Origin: Deinococcus cellulosilyticus NBRC 106333 = KACC 11606
GTDB lineage: Bacteria; Deinococcota; Deinococci; Deinococcales; Deinococcaceae
Assembly (NCBI RefSeq): GCF_007990775.1
Contig: NZ_BJXB01000055.1
Location: 1 to 18,953 of the forward strand
Length of the DNA: 18,953 bases
Direction: 5' to 3'
The position numbers were made by a program, and so were the translations under genes. The notes under the pieces were generated by a model that saw only the letters and a program-made list of their open reading frames with translations, did not search any database and was not told where the DNA came from. Positions 1 to 9,300 of the stretch are shown piece by piece (position 1 is the first letter of the stretch; every line of letters begins with the position of its first letter).

Positions 1-1
1 A

Positions 2-106
2 GGTCAGAAGGCCGCCCGTCAGTGGCTGGATGGAGGGACCACCGACCAGTTGCAGCGTCTGCTGGTGCCCTGCCCCGACAGCTGGCTGCAGGCCACCCCA
101 TGCTGA
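2..106 (+). CDS. 3' end of an unidentified gene (partial)
   Basis: The second reading frame is open from the window edge to a TGA at 104-106 and gives 34 residues that read like a genuine C-terminus (GQKAARQWLDGG near the start, then LQRLL and PDSWLQATPC). The stop overlaps the ATG of the next gene (100) by 7 bases, the usual arrangement of co-translated genes. That supports this frame over the other open frame in the same stretch. No family is recognisable from so short a tail. Because it precedes an immunity-type gene it could be another toxin-immunity component, but that is guesswork. Confidence 0.5.
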   Translation, partial: GQKAARQWLDGGTTDQLQRLLVPCPDSWLQATPC

Positions 107-626
107 GTCCAGAACTCCTCCAGCGGGTGAAAGAGCGTGCCCGGGACCCTTACCAGGCCACGGACGCCAACAAGTCACCCCATGCCACCCCCCCTTTTCG
201 CAGAGTCGCCTTCCCACCGGTCACCCCTGAGCAAATCGTCGAGGCCGAACGGTTGCTGGGCTTTCCCTTGCCGGAAACCCTCAAGCAACTCTACCTGGAG
301 GTGGGAGACGGAGGCTTCGGTCCGGGTTACGGTCTGGACCGGCTTCTGTACGAACCCTGGCCGAACTCAGCCGGATCGGTGGTGCACGGGCACCTGCAAT
401 GGGACAAAAGCTACTGGCCTGCACACCTGCTGTCTTTTTGCGACTGGGGGTGCAGCCTTTTTCCTTCATTGACCTGCACACGGGCCGGGTGGGCATCGTG
501 GACCTGTCCTGCAGCCCGGAAGAACCCTATGACCATGCCTTGGAGTGGACCAGCCACTCGTTGGAAGAGTGGATGGAAGGCTGGATGAACGGGGAGAACA
601 TGGGTTTCAATTACCCCGACCTGTGA
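100..626 (+). pseudogene. SUKH (SMI1/KNR4-type) immunity-like gene, frameshifted
   Basis: Starting at ATG 100, the frame reads through a typical SMI1/KNR4 core: VTPEQIVEAERLLGFPLP, then LKQLYLEVGDGGFGPGYGL, then LLSFCDWGCSLF. It then runs into nonsense. The proper continuation (FIDLHTGRVGIVDLS, ending EEWMEGWMNGENMGFNYPDL) is in the third frame up to the TGA at 624-626. Adding one T to the five-T run at 458-462 joins the two halves into a continuous protein of about 175 residues, normal for the family. SUKH proteins are widespread immunity proteins of polymorphic toxin systems. I infer that this is an orphan or decaying immunity gene left by an earlier toxin cassette. The lesion is a single homopolymer indel, so a sequencing error, or a gene that is intact in the cell, remains possible. 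Confidence 0.8.
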
Positions 627-638
627 GCATCCAGAACC

Positions 639-794
639 ATGCTGAACCACAATGACGTCAGAACGTGTACAGTTTGTGGTCGCGATTTGCACATGGACTG
701 TAAGAAGAAAGGGAGCATTTGTGGGCCAGTGACTCAACATCTTCAGCATTGGCAAATGCTGTTGTCGAAACCATTCACGCTTCTGAGCCCGTAA
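639..794 (+). CDS. possible small cysteine-rich protein (51 aa)
   Basis: An ATG at 639, 12 bases after the SUKH stop, opens a 51-codon frame ending in TAA at 792-794. The product has four cysteines in a CxxC-x7-C-x6-C pattern (C10, C13, C21, C28; local sequence TCTVCGRDLHMDC), followed by a stretch that could be helical (THLQHW-like). The spacing suggests a small zinc-binding knuckle. There is no good ribosome binding site before it and no family is recognised. It may be a real small gene, or the remnant of something larger. The cysteine pattern is the only positive evidence. Confidence 0.35.
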   Translation: MLNHNDVRTCTVCGRDLHMDCKKKGSICGPVTQHLQHWQMLLSKPFTLLSP

Positions 795-807
795 GTGCTG
801 GACCCTG

Positions 808-837
808 TTGTATGGGTGTGCTCTTCATCCTTAAAAT
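808..837 (+). promoter_or_regulatory. candidate promoter for the secretin/RHS gene run
   Basis: TTGTAT (808-813) and TAAAAT (832-837) lie 18 bases apart. The second matches the sigma-70 -10 consensus at five of six positions, the first only at three of six. Transcription would begin near 843-845, giving a leader of about 46 bases before the ATG at 891. This is the only sizeable non-coding gap upstream of the closely packed gene run, so a promoter is expected here. The exact boxes are uncertain: a second, weaker pair (TTGGAA 843-848 and TACATT 868-873, 19 apart) also exists. Confidence 0.3.
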
Positions 838-890
838 CTGAGTTGGAAATGAATGGCAGCTAAATGCTACATTAGAAAACGGTGAATCGA

Positions 891-1454
891 ATGTATCGAA
901 TGAAATGGCTCAGTATGCTGATGTTCCTTGTTTTCCCCATGGGACAAGCCACCCCCCTGAAGGCCTTGTTTTTCGGTGAAATGCCTGCCGTAAACACAGG
1001 AACCCTCTACAACCATACCCGCCAGGGTGCCCTCACCCCGCTCTCTGTCCCCACTGAATTTCAGGAAGGACTCTTGACGCTCACCTTGCCAGATGATCCA
1101 TCCACAGAAGCCTCTCCCATCAATTTGCTCGATGTTGCGGATCAATGCCAGTTTCAGGGTCAGGGTCAACTTTCCTATCCCCTTCACCTGTTTGGGGCGT
1201 TCAAGTCTGGTGAGAAACTTTACGAGCTCAGGAGTGCCAACAGCGCCCAGGCGGTGGAACTGGTCTACAGCCCCAACAGTCACTCCATTGAAGGCCGACT
1301 GTCCTGTGAAGGTTTCAACCTGACCATCAGCACCCAATTCAAGACAGGCTGGAACCTGCTGACCCTTGAAGAAACTCAGGGTGAAGCTGGCAGTGAGCTG
1401 ACCCAGAGAACACTTCCCTTCAACACCCTGCTGGTGTGGACCGTGAAACCATGA
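891..1454 (+). CDS. small exported protein of unknown function
   Basis: The protein has 187 residues. I chose ATG 891 because GGTGA (881-885) sits five bases upstream as a ribosome binding site. GTG 882 and ATG 900 are alternatives, and all three give the same mature protein. Residues 1-20 form a Sec signal peptide: basic start MYRMK, hydrophobic core, and cleavage likely after GQA. The rest is rich in short alternating hydrophobic stretches, so probably beta-rich. It has just two cysteines (C86, C139), which could form a disulfide outside the cytoplasm. No domain is recognised. Its TGA overlaps the ATG of the next gene (ATGA), making it the first gene of a run leading to the secretin and the giant YD-repeat protein. 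A periplasmic accessory role is inferred from position only. Confidence 0.75.
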   Translation: MYRMKWLSMLMFLVFPMGQATPLKALFFGEMPAVNTGTLYNHTRQGALTPLSVPTEFQEGLLTLTLPDDPSTEASPINLLDVADQCQFQGQGQLSYPLHLFGAFKSGEKLYELRSANSAQAVELVYSPNSHSIEGRLSCEGFNLTISTQFKTGWNLLTLEETQGEAGSELTQRTLPFNTLLVWTVKP

Positions 1455-2602
1455 CCAGACCCAGAACCCTGCTCATGGCTGGAACATTGCTGGCTCTGAT
1501 GGCCTGCCAGAATGCGGACCGCATGCCGCCCAAGATCGCGATCACTGCCCCGGCCTTCAACAGCAACGTCACTGGAGTCACCCCTGTCCAGATCACCGCA
1601 TCCGATGACTCTGGAATCAACAAGGTTCGACTTTACGCAAGGCAGCGTGGAAGCACCATGAAAGGCGTGCAGGTTGGGGTGGCCGATCAGGAACCCTACG
1701 TGGTGGCCTGGAACACCACCAACATCCCCAACAACTCAGACGCAGAAATTTACGCTGAAGCCCAGGACAACAGTGGTGAAGTGGGGGTCTCCGATCCTGT
1801 GCCCCTCAAAAACAACAACCAGAACGCACCCACCTTGAATTACTTTGCGGCTTACACGCTTCCCACACGCACCCAGGTCAATGCCAATGGATTGAACATC
1901 AAAAAACAAATGGGAGACAGCATTTCTTTTTCTCAACCTGACCTCGCAGATTTGCAACCGCCACCAACAAAGGTGAAAAATGCAGCCAAGTCCAGCATTC
2001 AGGCACAGGCCGAAAACAACGATTATTTTTTTGAATGGAACTGGAAGGCCCACACCCAGAGCAGCAAGTATGACCTTTACCTCAGTGCAGGAGACGCGGT
2101 GGGACCATTCGAGCAGGTTGACGCTGAAACCAGCAATGCCGAAGCTGGCACCAACCTCAAAACCAACCGGCATTACACCGGAGCGGTGGATGCACAAAAG
2201 ACCTTTTATGGCATGATTGTGGCGAACACCAATCAGGGAGAAAGTCCCCTTTCTAACGCAGGTGCCACCCAGTTTCTGCTGGAACGACCCAGCAACCTCA
2301 GCCCTGTGAACAATGCCATTGTTTCTGGGGGCAGGCCTAAAATCACCTGGCAAGGGGTTCAGGGGGTGGATGGGTACGTGTTTTACCTGTATGACAAGAA
2401 CCCTCTCACCGAAGGCTCAACAGCCAAACGCCTGTGGACCAATTCACCTCAGACCATTGCGGGCACCGAAGCCGTGTACCCGGATGCGCTTCCCGCCCTG
2501 AGCACCGGAACGTACTACTGGTGGGTGGCCGGGGTGAAATTCGTCAAAAAGCAAGCGGTCGCTTTGACCTACAGCAACCCCACTCGCATCCTGGTGCAAT
2601 GA
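1451..2602 (+). CDS. lipoprotein with Ig-like and fibronectin-III-like domains
   Basis: The protein has 383 residues. I chose ATG 1451 because it gives a proper lipoprotein signal (LLALMAC, lipidated C19) and an ATGA overlap with the upstream stop; a GTG at 1436 would only add residues before the signal. Residues about 28-115 look like a bacterial Ig-like module: IAITAPAFNSNVTGVTPVQI, then ASDDSGINKVRLYAR, PYVVAWNT and AEIYAEAQDNSGEVG. Two further FN3-like segments follow, at about 165-275 (EWNWKAH...YDLYLSAG...FYGMIVANTNQGESPLS) and 280-383 (NLSPVNNAIVSGGRPKITW...YYWWVAGV). Such proteins are usually surface scaffolds or adhesion modules. Here it may tether or organise the exported machinery, which is inferred from the gene order. 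It has no visible enzymatic motif. The next gene starts two bases after its stop codon. Confidence 0.8.
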   Translation: MTRPRTLLMAGTLLALMACQNADRMPPKIAITAPAFNSNVTGVTPVQITASDDSGINKVRLYARQRGSTMKGVQVGVADQEPYVVAWNTTNIPNNSDAEIYAEAQDNSGEVGVSDPVPLKNNNQNAPTLNYFAAYTLPTRTQVNANGLNIKKQMGDSISFSQPDLADLQPPPTKVKNAAKSSIQAQAENNDYFFEWNWKAHTQSSKYDLYLSAGDAVGPFEQVDAETSNAEAGTNLKTNRHYTGAVDAQKTFYGMIVANTNQGESPLSNAGATQFLLERPSNLSPVNNAIVSGGRPKITWQGVQGVDGYVFYLYDKNPLTEGSTAKRLWTNSPQTIAGTEAVYPDALPALSTGTYYWWVAGVKFVKKQAVALTYSNPTRILVQ

Positions 2603-2603
2603 C

Positions 2604-4622
2604 ATGCGTGCCGGATTGCTTTTTGCACTGACCGTCCTGATGACCGCCTGTGGGGTCACGCCACCCGTCATTGATTACAAACTCACCCAGGTGATTCCAG
2701 CAGTGGCCGCACCAGGTGAAACCATTCAGGTGTTCGGGGTGTTCCCCGAACACCCCCAGGTGACCCTGGACGACCTTCCAGTGATTGCAGAGCCAGTCAA
2801 CCGGAACAGTTTCAAGGTGAAATTGCCTGTGGATCAGGTGGCAGGGCTGAAAGTCCTCAGGCTCAAAGGAATCACCGGAGGAGCCACCTTCAATGTGCAA
2901 CCCTCCATTCGGGCGGTGCGGTGGGAGTCGGGCACCCTGGTGATTGATGCCCTCGGCTGGAACGCCACCTCCAATCCAGAACTCCTCATGGACGAGGTGC
3001 TGCTGCCGGTGGAGAAAACCAGTGGTGCCTTGCGTTACACCTTCAAGCAACACCCTGGCTTTGGCGTGCACCAATTGAAACTGCAAGTCAACAACCAAAG
3101 CAGCAACATGCACCCCTGGGACCTGCAGGCCGCCAGACTGAAAGGTCAGGTTCTGCTGGACGGGCAGCAGCCCTCTGCTGTGATGAAGCAGAACCTGACA
3201 GTAAACGTTCCAAACCACAGAACCCTGGCCGTGAAACCAGAACACTGTGCCCTCCCGAATTTCCCGGGACTGATGGAAGAGAAGGTTTACCCTGAATTTC
3301 AGGCCCGTCGTCTCAGCTTTCAAAATCAGGAGCAGGCTGAATCTGCTCGCCTGGTCCTCCAGGCTGATCCCTGTGTGAGCCATGTGGTTTTCGATGACCA
3401 CTTGCACGTGGACAGCGATCAACCCCCCATCAAACCAACCAACGCCACCCAATGGTTCTGGAAAGCCCTCGGGGTGGAAGAGGTGCCACCTGAGGGAGGA
3501 AAAGGGGTGGTTGTGGCCGTCATTGACACCGGGGTGTTCCCACACCCGGAGTTCTCTGACCGGCTGCTTCCTGGTTACGATTTCCTGGACGAGGACAGCA
3601 ATCCCACCGACACCTCCGGGCACGGCACCCACGTGACGGGACTCATCGCAGCGGCAAAGCAACTAAAATCCGCCGCCCCACAAGTGCACATCTTGCCTGT
3701 GCGGGTGATTGGCAAAGGGCAAGCGGGCAGCAACCTCGACCTGGCCCGTGCTTTGCTGTACGCTGTGAACGCCCTCCCGTCTCACCCCAATCCTCACCCG
3801 GCGGACATCATCAACCTGAGTCTGGGCAACCCTTCAGACAGCCCTGAGTTGAGAAGCGCCATCGACACGGTGCTCTCCAGAGGAGCCCTGGTGGTGGCAG
3901 CCACTGGAAACGATGGAGGAAGCCTGAACTACCCTGCTGCTTATCCCGGGGTGGTGGCCGTCACCAGCGTGTCTGGCCCCACTGGAATCTACCAGCCTGC
4001 CTATGCGAACCGAGGTTGGGGCACCCAGATCAGTGCCTTCGGCGGGGACACATCGGTGGACCGGGACAAGGATGGCAACATGGACGGCATCCTCTCAACG
4101 GACATCGAACAGGTTTTGATTGGGGATCAGCTGCAGTATCAACCCACCTTCAGCCTGAAGCAGGGGACCAGCATGGCCACCCCGCAGGTCAGCAGCATTG
4201 CAGCCGCTTTGCTGTCCAGTGGAACCCCACACACCCTCCTGAAAACCACCTTACTGAACACCGCCACCGACCTGGGAGGCACCTGGGGTTTCGACCTGCA
4301 GTACGGGGCTGGCTTGGTTCACTTCACCCCTGGCTTGAAAACAGCAAGGGTGTACGTGGTGGTTCGGGATGCCCAAAACAAAATGCTCGCCTGGACCGTC
4401 TCTCAAGAGGGTTCGTTTGTTCTGGGGAGTCTCCCAGCGCAGCAGGACTTGCGAGTGCAGGCCTACCTGGATGCTGATGGAGACGGCTGGGTGAATGAGG
4501 CAGGAGAAATGGCTTCTTCCACCCAGCAGGTGTTTCTCAATCCGAAAGTGGAAACCGTGTTGCCTGAAGTTTTTCAATTGAAGCCCATCATGGATGCACA
4601 ACCCATGAAATTGCAGGAATAA
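2604..4622 (+). CDS. subtilisin-family (S8) serine protease, lipoprotein
   Basis: The protein has 672 residues and a lipoprotein signal peptide with lipobox LMTAC (lipidated C16), so it should be anchored on the envelope surface or in the periplasm. Residues about 25-95 resemble an IPT/TIG-like beta domain. Residues about 210-275 resemble an I9-type propeptide (ARLVLQADPCVSHVVFDDH). The S8 catalytic domain follows with D308 (AVIDTG), H340 (GHGTHVTG), oxyanion N436 (ATGNDGG) and S523 (GTSMATPQ), so it should be active. There are two DxDxDG loops that could bind calcium, one inside the domain (from D486) and one in the C-terminal extension (from D623, DADGDG). GGTG at 2593-2596 is a weak ribosome binding site, and coupling to the upstream gene is likely. 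Its place between a scaffold lipoprotein and a secretin suggests it processes a protein exported by this locus, most obviously the giant YD-repeat protein. That link is inference. Confidence 0.92.
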   Translation: MRAGLLFALTVLMTACGVTPPVIDYKLTQVIPAVAAPGETIQVFGVFPEHPQVTLDDLPVIAEPVNRNSFKVKLPVDQVAGLKVLRLKGITGGATFNVQPSIRAVRWESGTLVIDALGWNATSNPELLMDEVLLPVEKTSGALRYTFKQHPGFGVHQLKLQVNNQSSNMHPWDLQAARLKGQVLLDGQQPSAVMKQNLTVNVPNHRTLAVKPEHCALPNFPGLMEEKVYPEFQARRLSFQNQEQAESARLVLQADPCVSHVVFDDHLHVDSDQPPIKPTNATQWFWKALGVEEVPPEGGKGVVVAVIDTGVFPHPEFSDRLLPGYDFLDEDSNPTDTSGHGTHVTGLIAAAKQLKSAAPQVHILPVRVIGKGQAGSNLDLARALLYAVNALPSHPNPHPADIINLSLGNPSDSPELRSAIDTVLSRGALVVAATGNDGGSLNYPAAYPGVVAVTSVSGPTGIYQPAYANRGWGTQISAFGGDTSVDRDKDGNMDGILSTDIEQVLIGDQLQYQPTFSLKQGTSMATPQVSSIAAALLSSGTPHTLLKTTLLNTATDLGGTWGFDLQYGAGLVHFTPGLKTARVYVVVRDAQNKMLAWTVSQEGSFVLGSLPAQQDLRVQAYLDADGDGWVNEAGEMASSTQQVFLNPKVETVLPEVFQLKPIMDAQPMKLQE

Positions 4623-4632
4623 AGGAAGCCAA

Positions 4633-5850
4633 ATGCCGAAGTTCAACCCCCCCCGATCCACCAGAACCCTGCTCCTCACCTTGCTCTCTCTTGGACTGAG
4701 CATGGGTCTGGCTGCCCCCATCACCATGGAAGTCTTGCCGGATCACACCACAGTGGTGGTGAGCAGCACCGAACGCATCCAGTACCTGGTGGACCCCCAG
4801 GCACACACCGTGATCCTCAAAGACACCCAGTTGGTGGGAGAAGTCCAACTCCCGGAAGGCATGCAGGTGAAGTCGAGCGAAAAGGACACGGTTCTCCTGG
4901 TGCCCAACACCTATCAGTACGCCCTTTCGGTCAACACCCAGTACCTGTTTCTCACCTTGAAAACCGATCCCATCAAACAGGTGGATGACCGTGCCCCGCT
5001 GTTTGTACCCCTGGAGAACGCCAACCCATCTCAGGTCGCTGCGCTGCTGCAAGGCATGTACAACAACATCAAAATTCAGGTGGATGACCGCAACCGTGCC
5101 CTGTGGATCGTGGTGAACCCCCAGGACCGTGAACTGATCACCAAAATCATCAAACAGATGGATCAGCCCAGACCTCAGGTGTTGTTTGAGGCAGAAATCC
5201 TCACGGTCAATCAAAGCCTCAGTGAGAAACTCGGCATCAAGTACCAACGGATGTTTGATTTTCAACTCAAAGAAGGCGAGCCCCCCAGCCTCTTCCAATT
5301 CGGGAAGTTCGTCCGCACCGCCATCAACCCCCTGGGCGGATTCAACTTCTCAGTCAGTTTCCTGAAAGACAACCTTGCCGCTAAGGTGCTCGCCCAGCCC
5401 AGGGTGGCCACCATTGACGGTCAGGAAGCCCGCATCAACAGCACCCAGAACATTCCCATCTTGCTGGGCGATAAAAACGGCACCACCACCCTGGCCAACC
5501 AGACCACCGGGATCACCATGCGTTTCCTGCCGAAAGTCTCACCCAGCGGCATGATCGAGGCGAACGTGAACATCAATGTCAGCTTGCCTTCTGGTCAGAC
5601 CGAGCAGGGCATCATCACATACTCTTCCAGGGAGGCCAGCACCACCATCCGGGTGCAGAACGGTGAACCCATTGTCATCGCGGGCCTTTTGGAAAACAAA
5701 ACCACCACAGAAGTCAACAAAATTCCGATTCTCAGTGACATCCCGTTGATCGGGGGTCTGTTCCAGCACCGTTTCACCAGTGAAACCACCAGCGATCTGA
5801 TCATCATTGTCACCCCACGCATCATCCAGCCTCCCGTGAAGGAACCCTGA
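4633..5850 (+). CDS. short secretin (outer-membrane channel protein)
   Basis: The protein has 405 residues, with a good ribosome binding site (AAGGAAG, 4622-4628) and a Sec signal peptide ending near GLAAP. Residues about 118-190 match a secretin N domain (FVPLENANPSQVAALLQGM, then LWIVVNPQDRELITKIIKQM). Residues about 230-398 are the secretin pore domain with its hallmarks: VLAQPRVATIDGQEARI from about 254, GEPIVIAGLL from 344, KIPILSDIPLIGGLFQHR from 364, and the terminal TSDLIIIVTPRI. Secretins form the outer-membrane ring of type II and III secretion and type IV pilus systems. This one is much shorter than the usual GspD or PilQ because it lacks most N-terminal repeats and shows no C-terminal pilotin-binding tail. 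No secretion ATPase, platform protein or pseudopilin is encoded in the window. It therefore either borrows them or works as a dedicated pore for the neighbouring Sec-exported giant protein. Confidence 0.93.
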   Translation: MPKFNPPRSTRTLLLTLLSLGLSMGLAAPITMEVLPDHTTVVVSSTERIQYLVDPQAHTVILKDTQLVGEVQLPEGMQVKSSEKDTVLLVPNTYQYALSVNTQYLFLTLKTDPIKQVDDRAPLFVPLENANPSQVAALLQGMYNNIKIQVDDRNRALWIVVNPQDRELITKIIKQMDQPRPQVLFEAEILTVNQSLSEKLGIKYQRMFDFQLKEGEPPSLFQFGKFVRTAINPLGGFNFSVSFLKDNLAAKVLAQPRVATIDGQEARINSTQNIPILLGDKNGTTTLANQTTGITMRFLPKVSPSGMIEANVNINVSLPSGQTEQGIITYSSREASTTIRVQNGEPIVIAGLLENKTTTEVNKIPILSDIPLIGGLFQHRFTSETTSDLIIIVTPRIIQPPVKEP

Positions 5851-6311
5851 TGAAGTCTGTGGTTTTGTGGTTGGTGCTGCTCTTGATGGTGGCCTGTGCA
5901 CCCCGGGCACAAAATGCCGGAGCGCTGGAGCCCACTGTGAAAGAAGTGCAACCCCTCACCCTGGAGGCATTGCCTGAGGCGGCAACAACAGAATTGTTGC
6001 AGGCCGCCCAGGCAGTCCTGCAGGGCCTGCAAATCACGGTTCGGCAGGTGACTGGCAAGCAATACAGAGGGCAGGACAGCGAAGCGTTCGTCCGCATGGT
6101 GGACCGATTTTACGCCGAACATCCCGGGTACTGTCCGCTGGAAGAAGCTTTTTACTTCACCAATCTGCCTTCGGTGTACCTCACAGTCACTGCAAAAGGA
6201 AACCAGGTTGCAGTGTTCATTTACGACCAGCGCAACCGCCCCCAAATTCAGGCGGTGGTGGCTGAGGGCACCATGCCCAACGCGCCCGTGGTGACGGTGT
6301 GTGCAAGCTGA
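5850..6311 (+). CDS. small lipoprotein, candidate secretin partner
   Basis: The protein has 153 residues. Its ATG overlaps the secretin stop (TGATG) and has AAGGA at 5839-5843 as ribosome binding site. The signal peptide ends in lipobox LMVAC (lipidated C16). The mature part has a helical first half (LPEAATTELLQAAQAVLQGL) and a beta-looking second half with two more cysteines. No family is recognised. A small lipoprotein translationally coupled to a secretin is what one expects of a pilotin, the lipoprotein that places secretins in the outer membrane. The sequence itself shows no pilotin signature, so this is inference from context. The giant YD-repeat gene begins 40 bases further on. Confidence 0.8.
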   Translation: MKSVVLWLVLLLMVACAPRAQNAGALEPTVKEVQPLTLEALPEAATTELLQAAQAVLQGLQITVRQVTGKQYRGQDSEAFVRMVDRFYAEHPGYCPLEEAFYFTNLPSVYLTVTAKGNQVAVFIYDQRNRPQIQAVVAEGTMPNAPVVTVCAS

Positions 6312-6339
6312 CCCCTTTCCAAGACATTCCACGTGTTTT

Positions 6340-6345
6340 AAGGAG
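6340..6345 (+). promoter_or_regulatory. ribosome binding site of the giant YD-repeat gene
   Basis: AAGGAG lies six bases before ATG 6352. A competing ATG at 6348 is in a different frame and only two bases from the motif, so 6352 is the start. The 40-base gap before the gene holds no obvious terminator, which supports co-transcription with the secretin genes. Confidence 0.85.
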
Positions 6346-6351
6346 AAATGA

Positions 6352-9300
6352 ATGAAATTTCAGCAAAAACTCTCTCTGGGCCTGGCGGTTCTCTATTTGA
6401 GTGGGCAGTTTGCGCCATTTGCACTTGCTGCGCCGGACCTCATCAGCAAGGTGGGTGCGGGGGCCTCCAGGATTCCCCTGGCTGCCATGTCGTTCGATGC
6501 ACCGGGCTTTGGTGAACTGGGGGACGCCATCAACCTCGCCACCGGAAACGTGTTCCTGCAGGTGGGGGAACTCAACTGGAACAACCAGACCAACACCAAA
6601 GTCAATGGAACCACAGTGGATTCCCTGGACCTGCTGAAAAGCGGTTACGGCTGGAACCACAACCCGCGTCTTCGCCTCACCCTGGGAGACGGTCAGGCCT
6701 TCACGCGCTTCCAGAACCTGCTGGACCCCCTGGTGCTCAACAACGCCAACACCCGCACCCTTTACCTGGACAGTGGAGCCGGAGACAGAACTGCCTTCAA
6801 ATACCAGGACCCGGCCACCCTGGGTGAAGTTCCCTCGTGGATTGAACGGTACAAGAACCTGGATGCAACCAGCGTCAAGTACTACCGCATCGAACAACTC
6901 AACCCCACAGAAGCCTACCAGGAAGAATGGATTGTGGTGGTGAAGGTGCTGGAAGGCTCCACTCCAAGGGTGGTGGCCCACCATTACTCCCCAGAAGGGA
7001 ACCGCAGCACCTTCTACAAAGATGGGGCTTACATTGACTACCAGCAGTCCCTGGACCAGCAGTATGCAGGAGCCACTGCCAGCACACAAGACCCTGATGG
7101 CATTCTCGGGGTCGCTCCCAGAACCCAGATCACTTACAGTGACCTGGATGCGCAGAGCCAGAGCACCACAGGACGCATCAGCAAAGTTATTGATGCACAA
7201 AACCGCACTGTCGATTATGTGTGGGAGAACAACCAGCGCATCAAGACCATCAACTACCCGGGTTCTCGCACGGTGGAGTTTTTGTACAGCGGTGACAACC
7301 TCACCACCGTCATCTTCAAAGCCAAAAGCAGTGCCAGCAGCACCCAGGACCTCAGTCGCACCTACAAATTCGACTATTACCTGGTCAACGACACCTACCC
7401 TGGGTCCACCACCAGATACAACCAGGTGCTGTTGAAATCGGTGGAACGTGAAATCACCACCTCTGGCGGCACAAACACCGCCTCTGGCGGCACGAACATC
7501 GCGCCGTCCACCTGGACGAACAGCTCTGCATACCTGAAAACCACCTACACCTATCAGCTGGTGAACAGCCTTCCTTACATCAAAACAGTGGAGACCCCTG
7601 GCGAAGCCACCATCAATTACGACTTCAAGTCCACAGTGACCCTGACCGATGGAAGCACTGGATCCACAGTCAAAGTCACCCAGGGCATCAAGGAAAGCAC
7701 CTACGAGTACGATCAGGCAGGTCGTCTGGTGCACCGCGAAGAAAAAGTCACTGCAACCCCTTCGCTGTTCCCAGGGAAGTATCCCACATTCGCGGATCGG
7801 TACCTGAAATGGGACTACAGGTACTACAAAAACGGCCTGCTTGCCCTCACCCTGGAACCCAGTGAGGATGCACACTACCGCAAAGCCACCCACCTGATTT
7901 ACGACTCCAGGGGACGTCTGGTTCGCACAGAGGTGTTCAAGGAAAACCCTTACGACCCCAGGTACCAGGCGAAAGTCAAACTGATCATCGACTCGGCGGC
8001 ACGTCAGGAGTACGGTTATGGTGAGGTCCTAGCCATCAAGGCCCTCACCGTGAATGACGCCAAAGGGGTCGATGCCAGACTGAGTGTCCTCAACGCACCT
8101 GACCTCACCAACGCTGCTTTGCTCAAAGACGGAATATGCAGTCCGGTTCGGGGACAGGACCCCTCCTACAAACTGTGTGGTTACACGGGACTCCCCGTCA
8201 TCAAAGAAACCACCCCGGCAGGCACCCCTGCACAGTTGCGGGAGTACTCAGTTGACCCTGCCAACGGCACCACCAACAACCAGAGTGAAGTGGTGATTGG
8301 CACCGGAGACGGGAAGCTTCCCCCCAAAGGAACGTACCGCGTTTCTTTTGATGGGAAAGCAGATCAGAACTTCCCTGTCGTTTTTGGAATGCAGGACACA
8401 GGCGGAACCCAGGTCACCCTCACCCCGGAATGGCGCACCTACAGCACCACCTTCAACTTTCAGGACCAACACACCCTCAAGCGCTTCTTTCAGGTGGTGG
8501 AGACCTCCTCCACCCTGACGCGCTGGTACTTGAGGAACATTCACGTGGATTACCTCGGTGCGGATCTGGGCAACACCAGCAGTGACCTGTTCTCCAATTT
8601 TGTTCCCAGTCAGGACCTTTCGGTCAGCGGCTGGTACCCGAACCTGCTGAAGCCCTCACTGCGATTCACCCAGGAGTCTGACGGTACGCTGGTGAACACC
8701 CTGAGCAGTGCGGATTTCAAGAATGCCCCCAATTATGATGCCACCAACCCGAGCCATTCGGCGTACCCGAACCGAAGTGGGATCTACATGGTCTACGGGA
8801 ACACAACCCCGCCATACGTCAGGCCGGGCTACTATGAGTTGTCTTTTGAAGGGAAACTGGCAGATACGGCAAAAGTCAACACCATGGACTTCAGTTACCA
8901 GTTTGTCACCGCGCAGAATCTCTTGCGCACACAGGCGCTCACCAAGAACTGGCAAAAATACGGTGAAGTTGTCAACGTGACCGGACCTTACACCAGTTAC
9001 GGCTTTTTCTTCAGTGTGTTTGAGAATGTGGCGAGCAATCCCGAGTGGATGCTCAAAAACATCAAAGTGCGTTACCTTGGAACCTACCCTTCTGCTCAGA
9101 CGAACCTGTTGCCCGGGCCGGACCTGACCAGCAGCAGTTTCAGTGGGGCTCTGGGCACCAGCAAACCCCTGATCGTCACCAGCACCACCGATATGGGGCT
9201 GGTCAACAACCTCGCGCCGGCAGACAACACGGCCAGAAACCAGAGTGGGGTGTCTTATCAGGTGAAAACGGATTACAATGCCGTTTCAGGCACCTCTGCC

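Noticed and set aside
22..99. Extended N-terminus of the SUKH gene starting at GTG 22
   Set aside because: The overlapping frame gives a plausible C-terminus of another gene, and the SUKH family similarity begins after ATG 100.
744..761. Hairpin CAGCATT/AATGCTG as a terminator
   Set aside because: The stem is only 7 bp, there is no T run after it, and it lies inside the small cysteine-rich ORF.
2544..3662. 372-codon open frame on the minus strand opposite the subtilase
   Set aside because: The plus strand carries the intact catalytic motifs of an S8 protease; the minus-strand product shows no motif and is a shadow.
6217..7893. 558-codon open frame on the minus strand opposite the start of the giant gene
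   Set aside because: It lies antisense to a clearly real coding region, has no recognisable domain, and reads as a shadow of GC-biased codon use.
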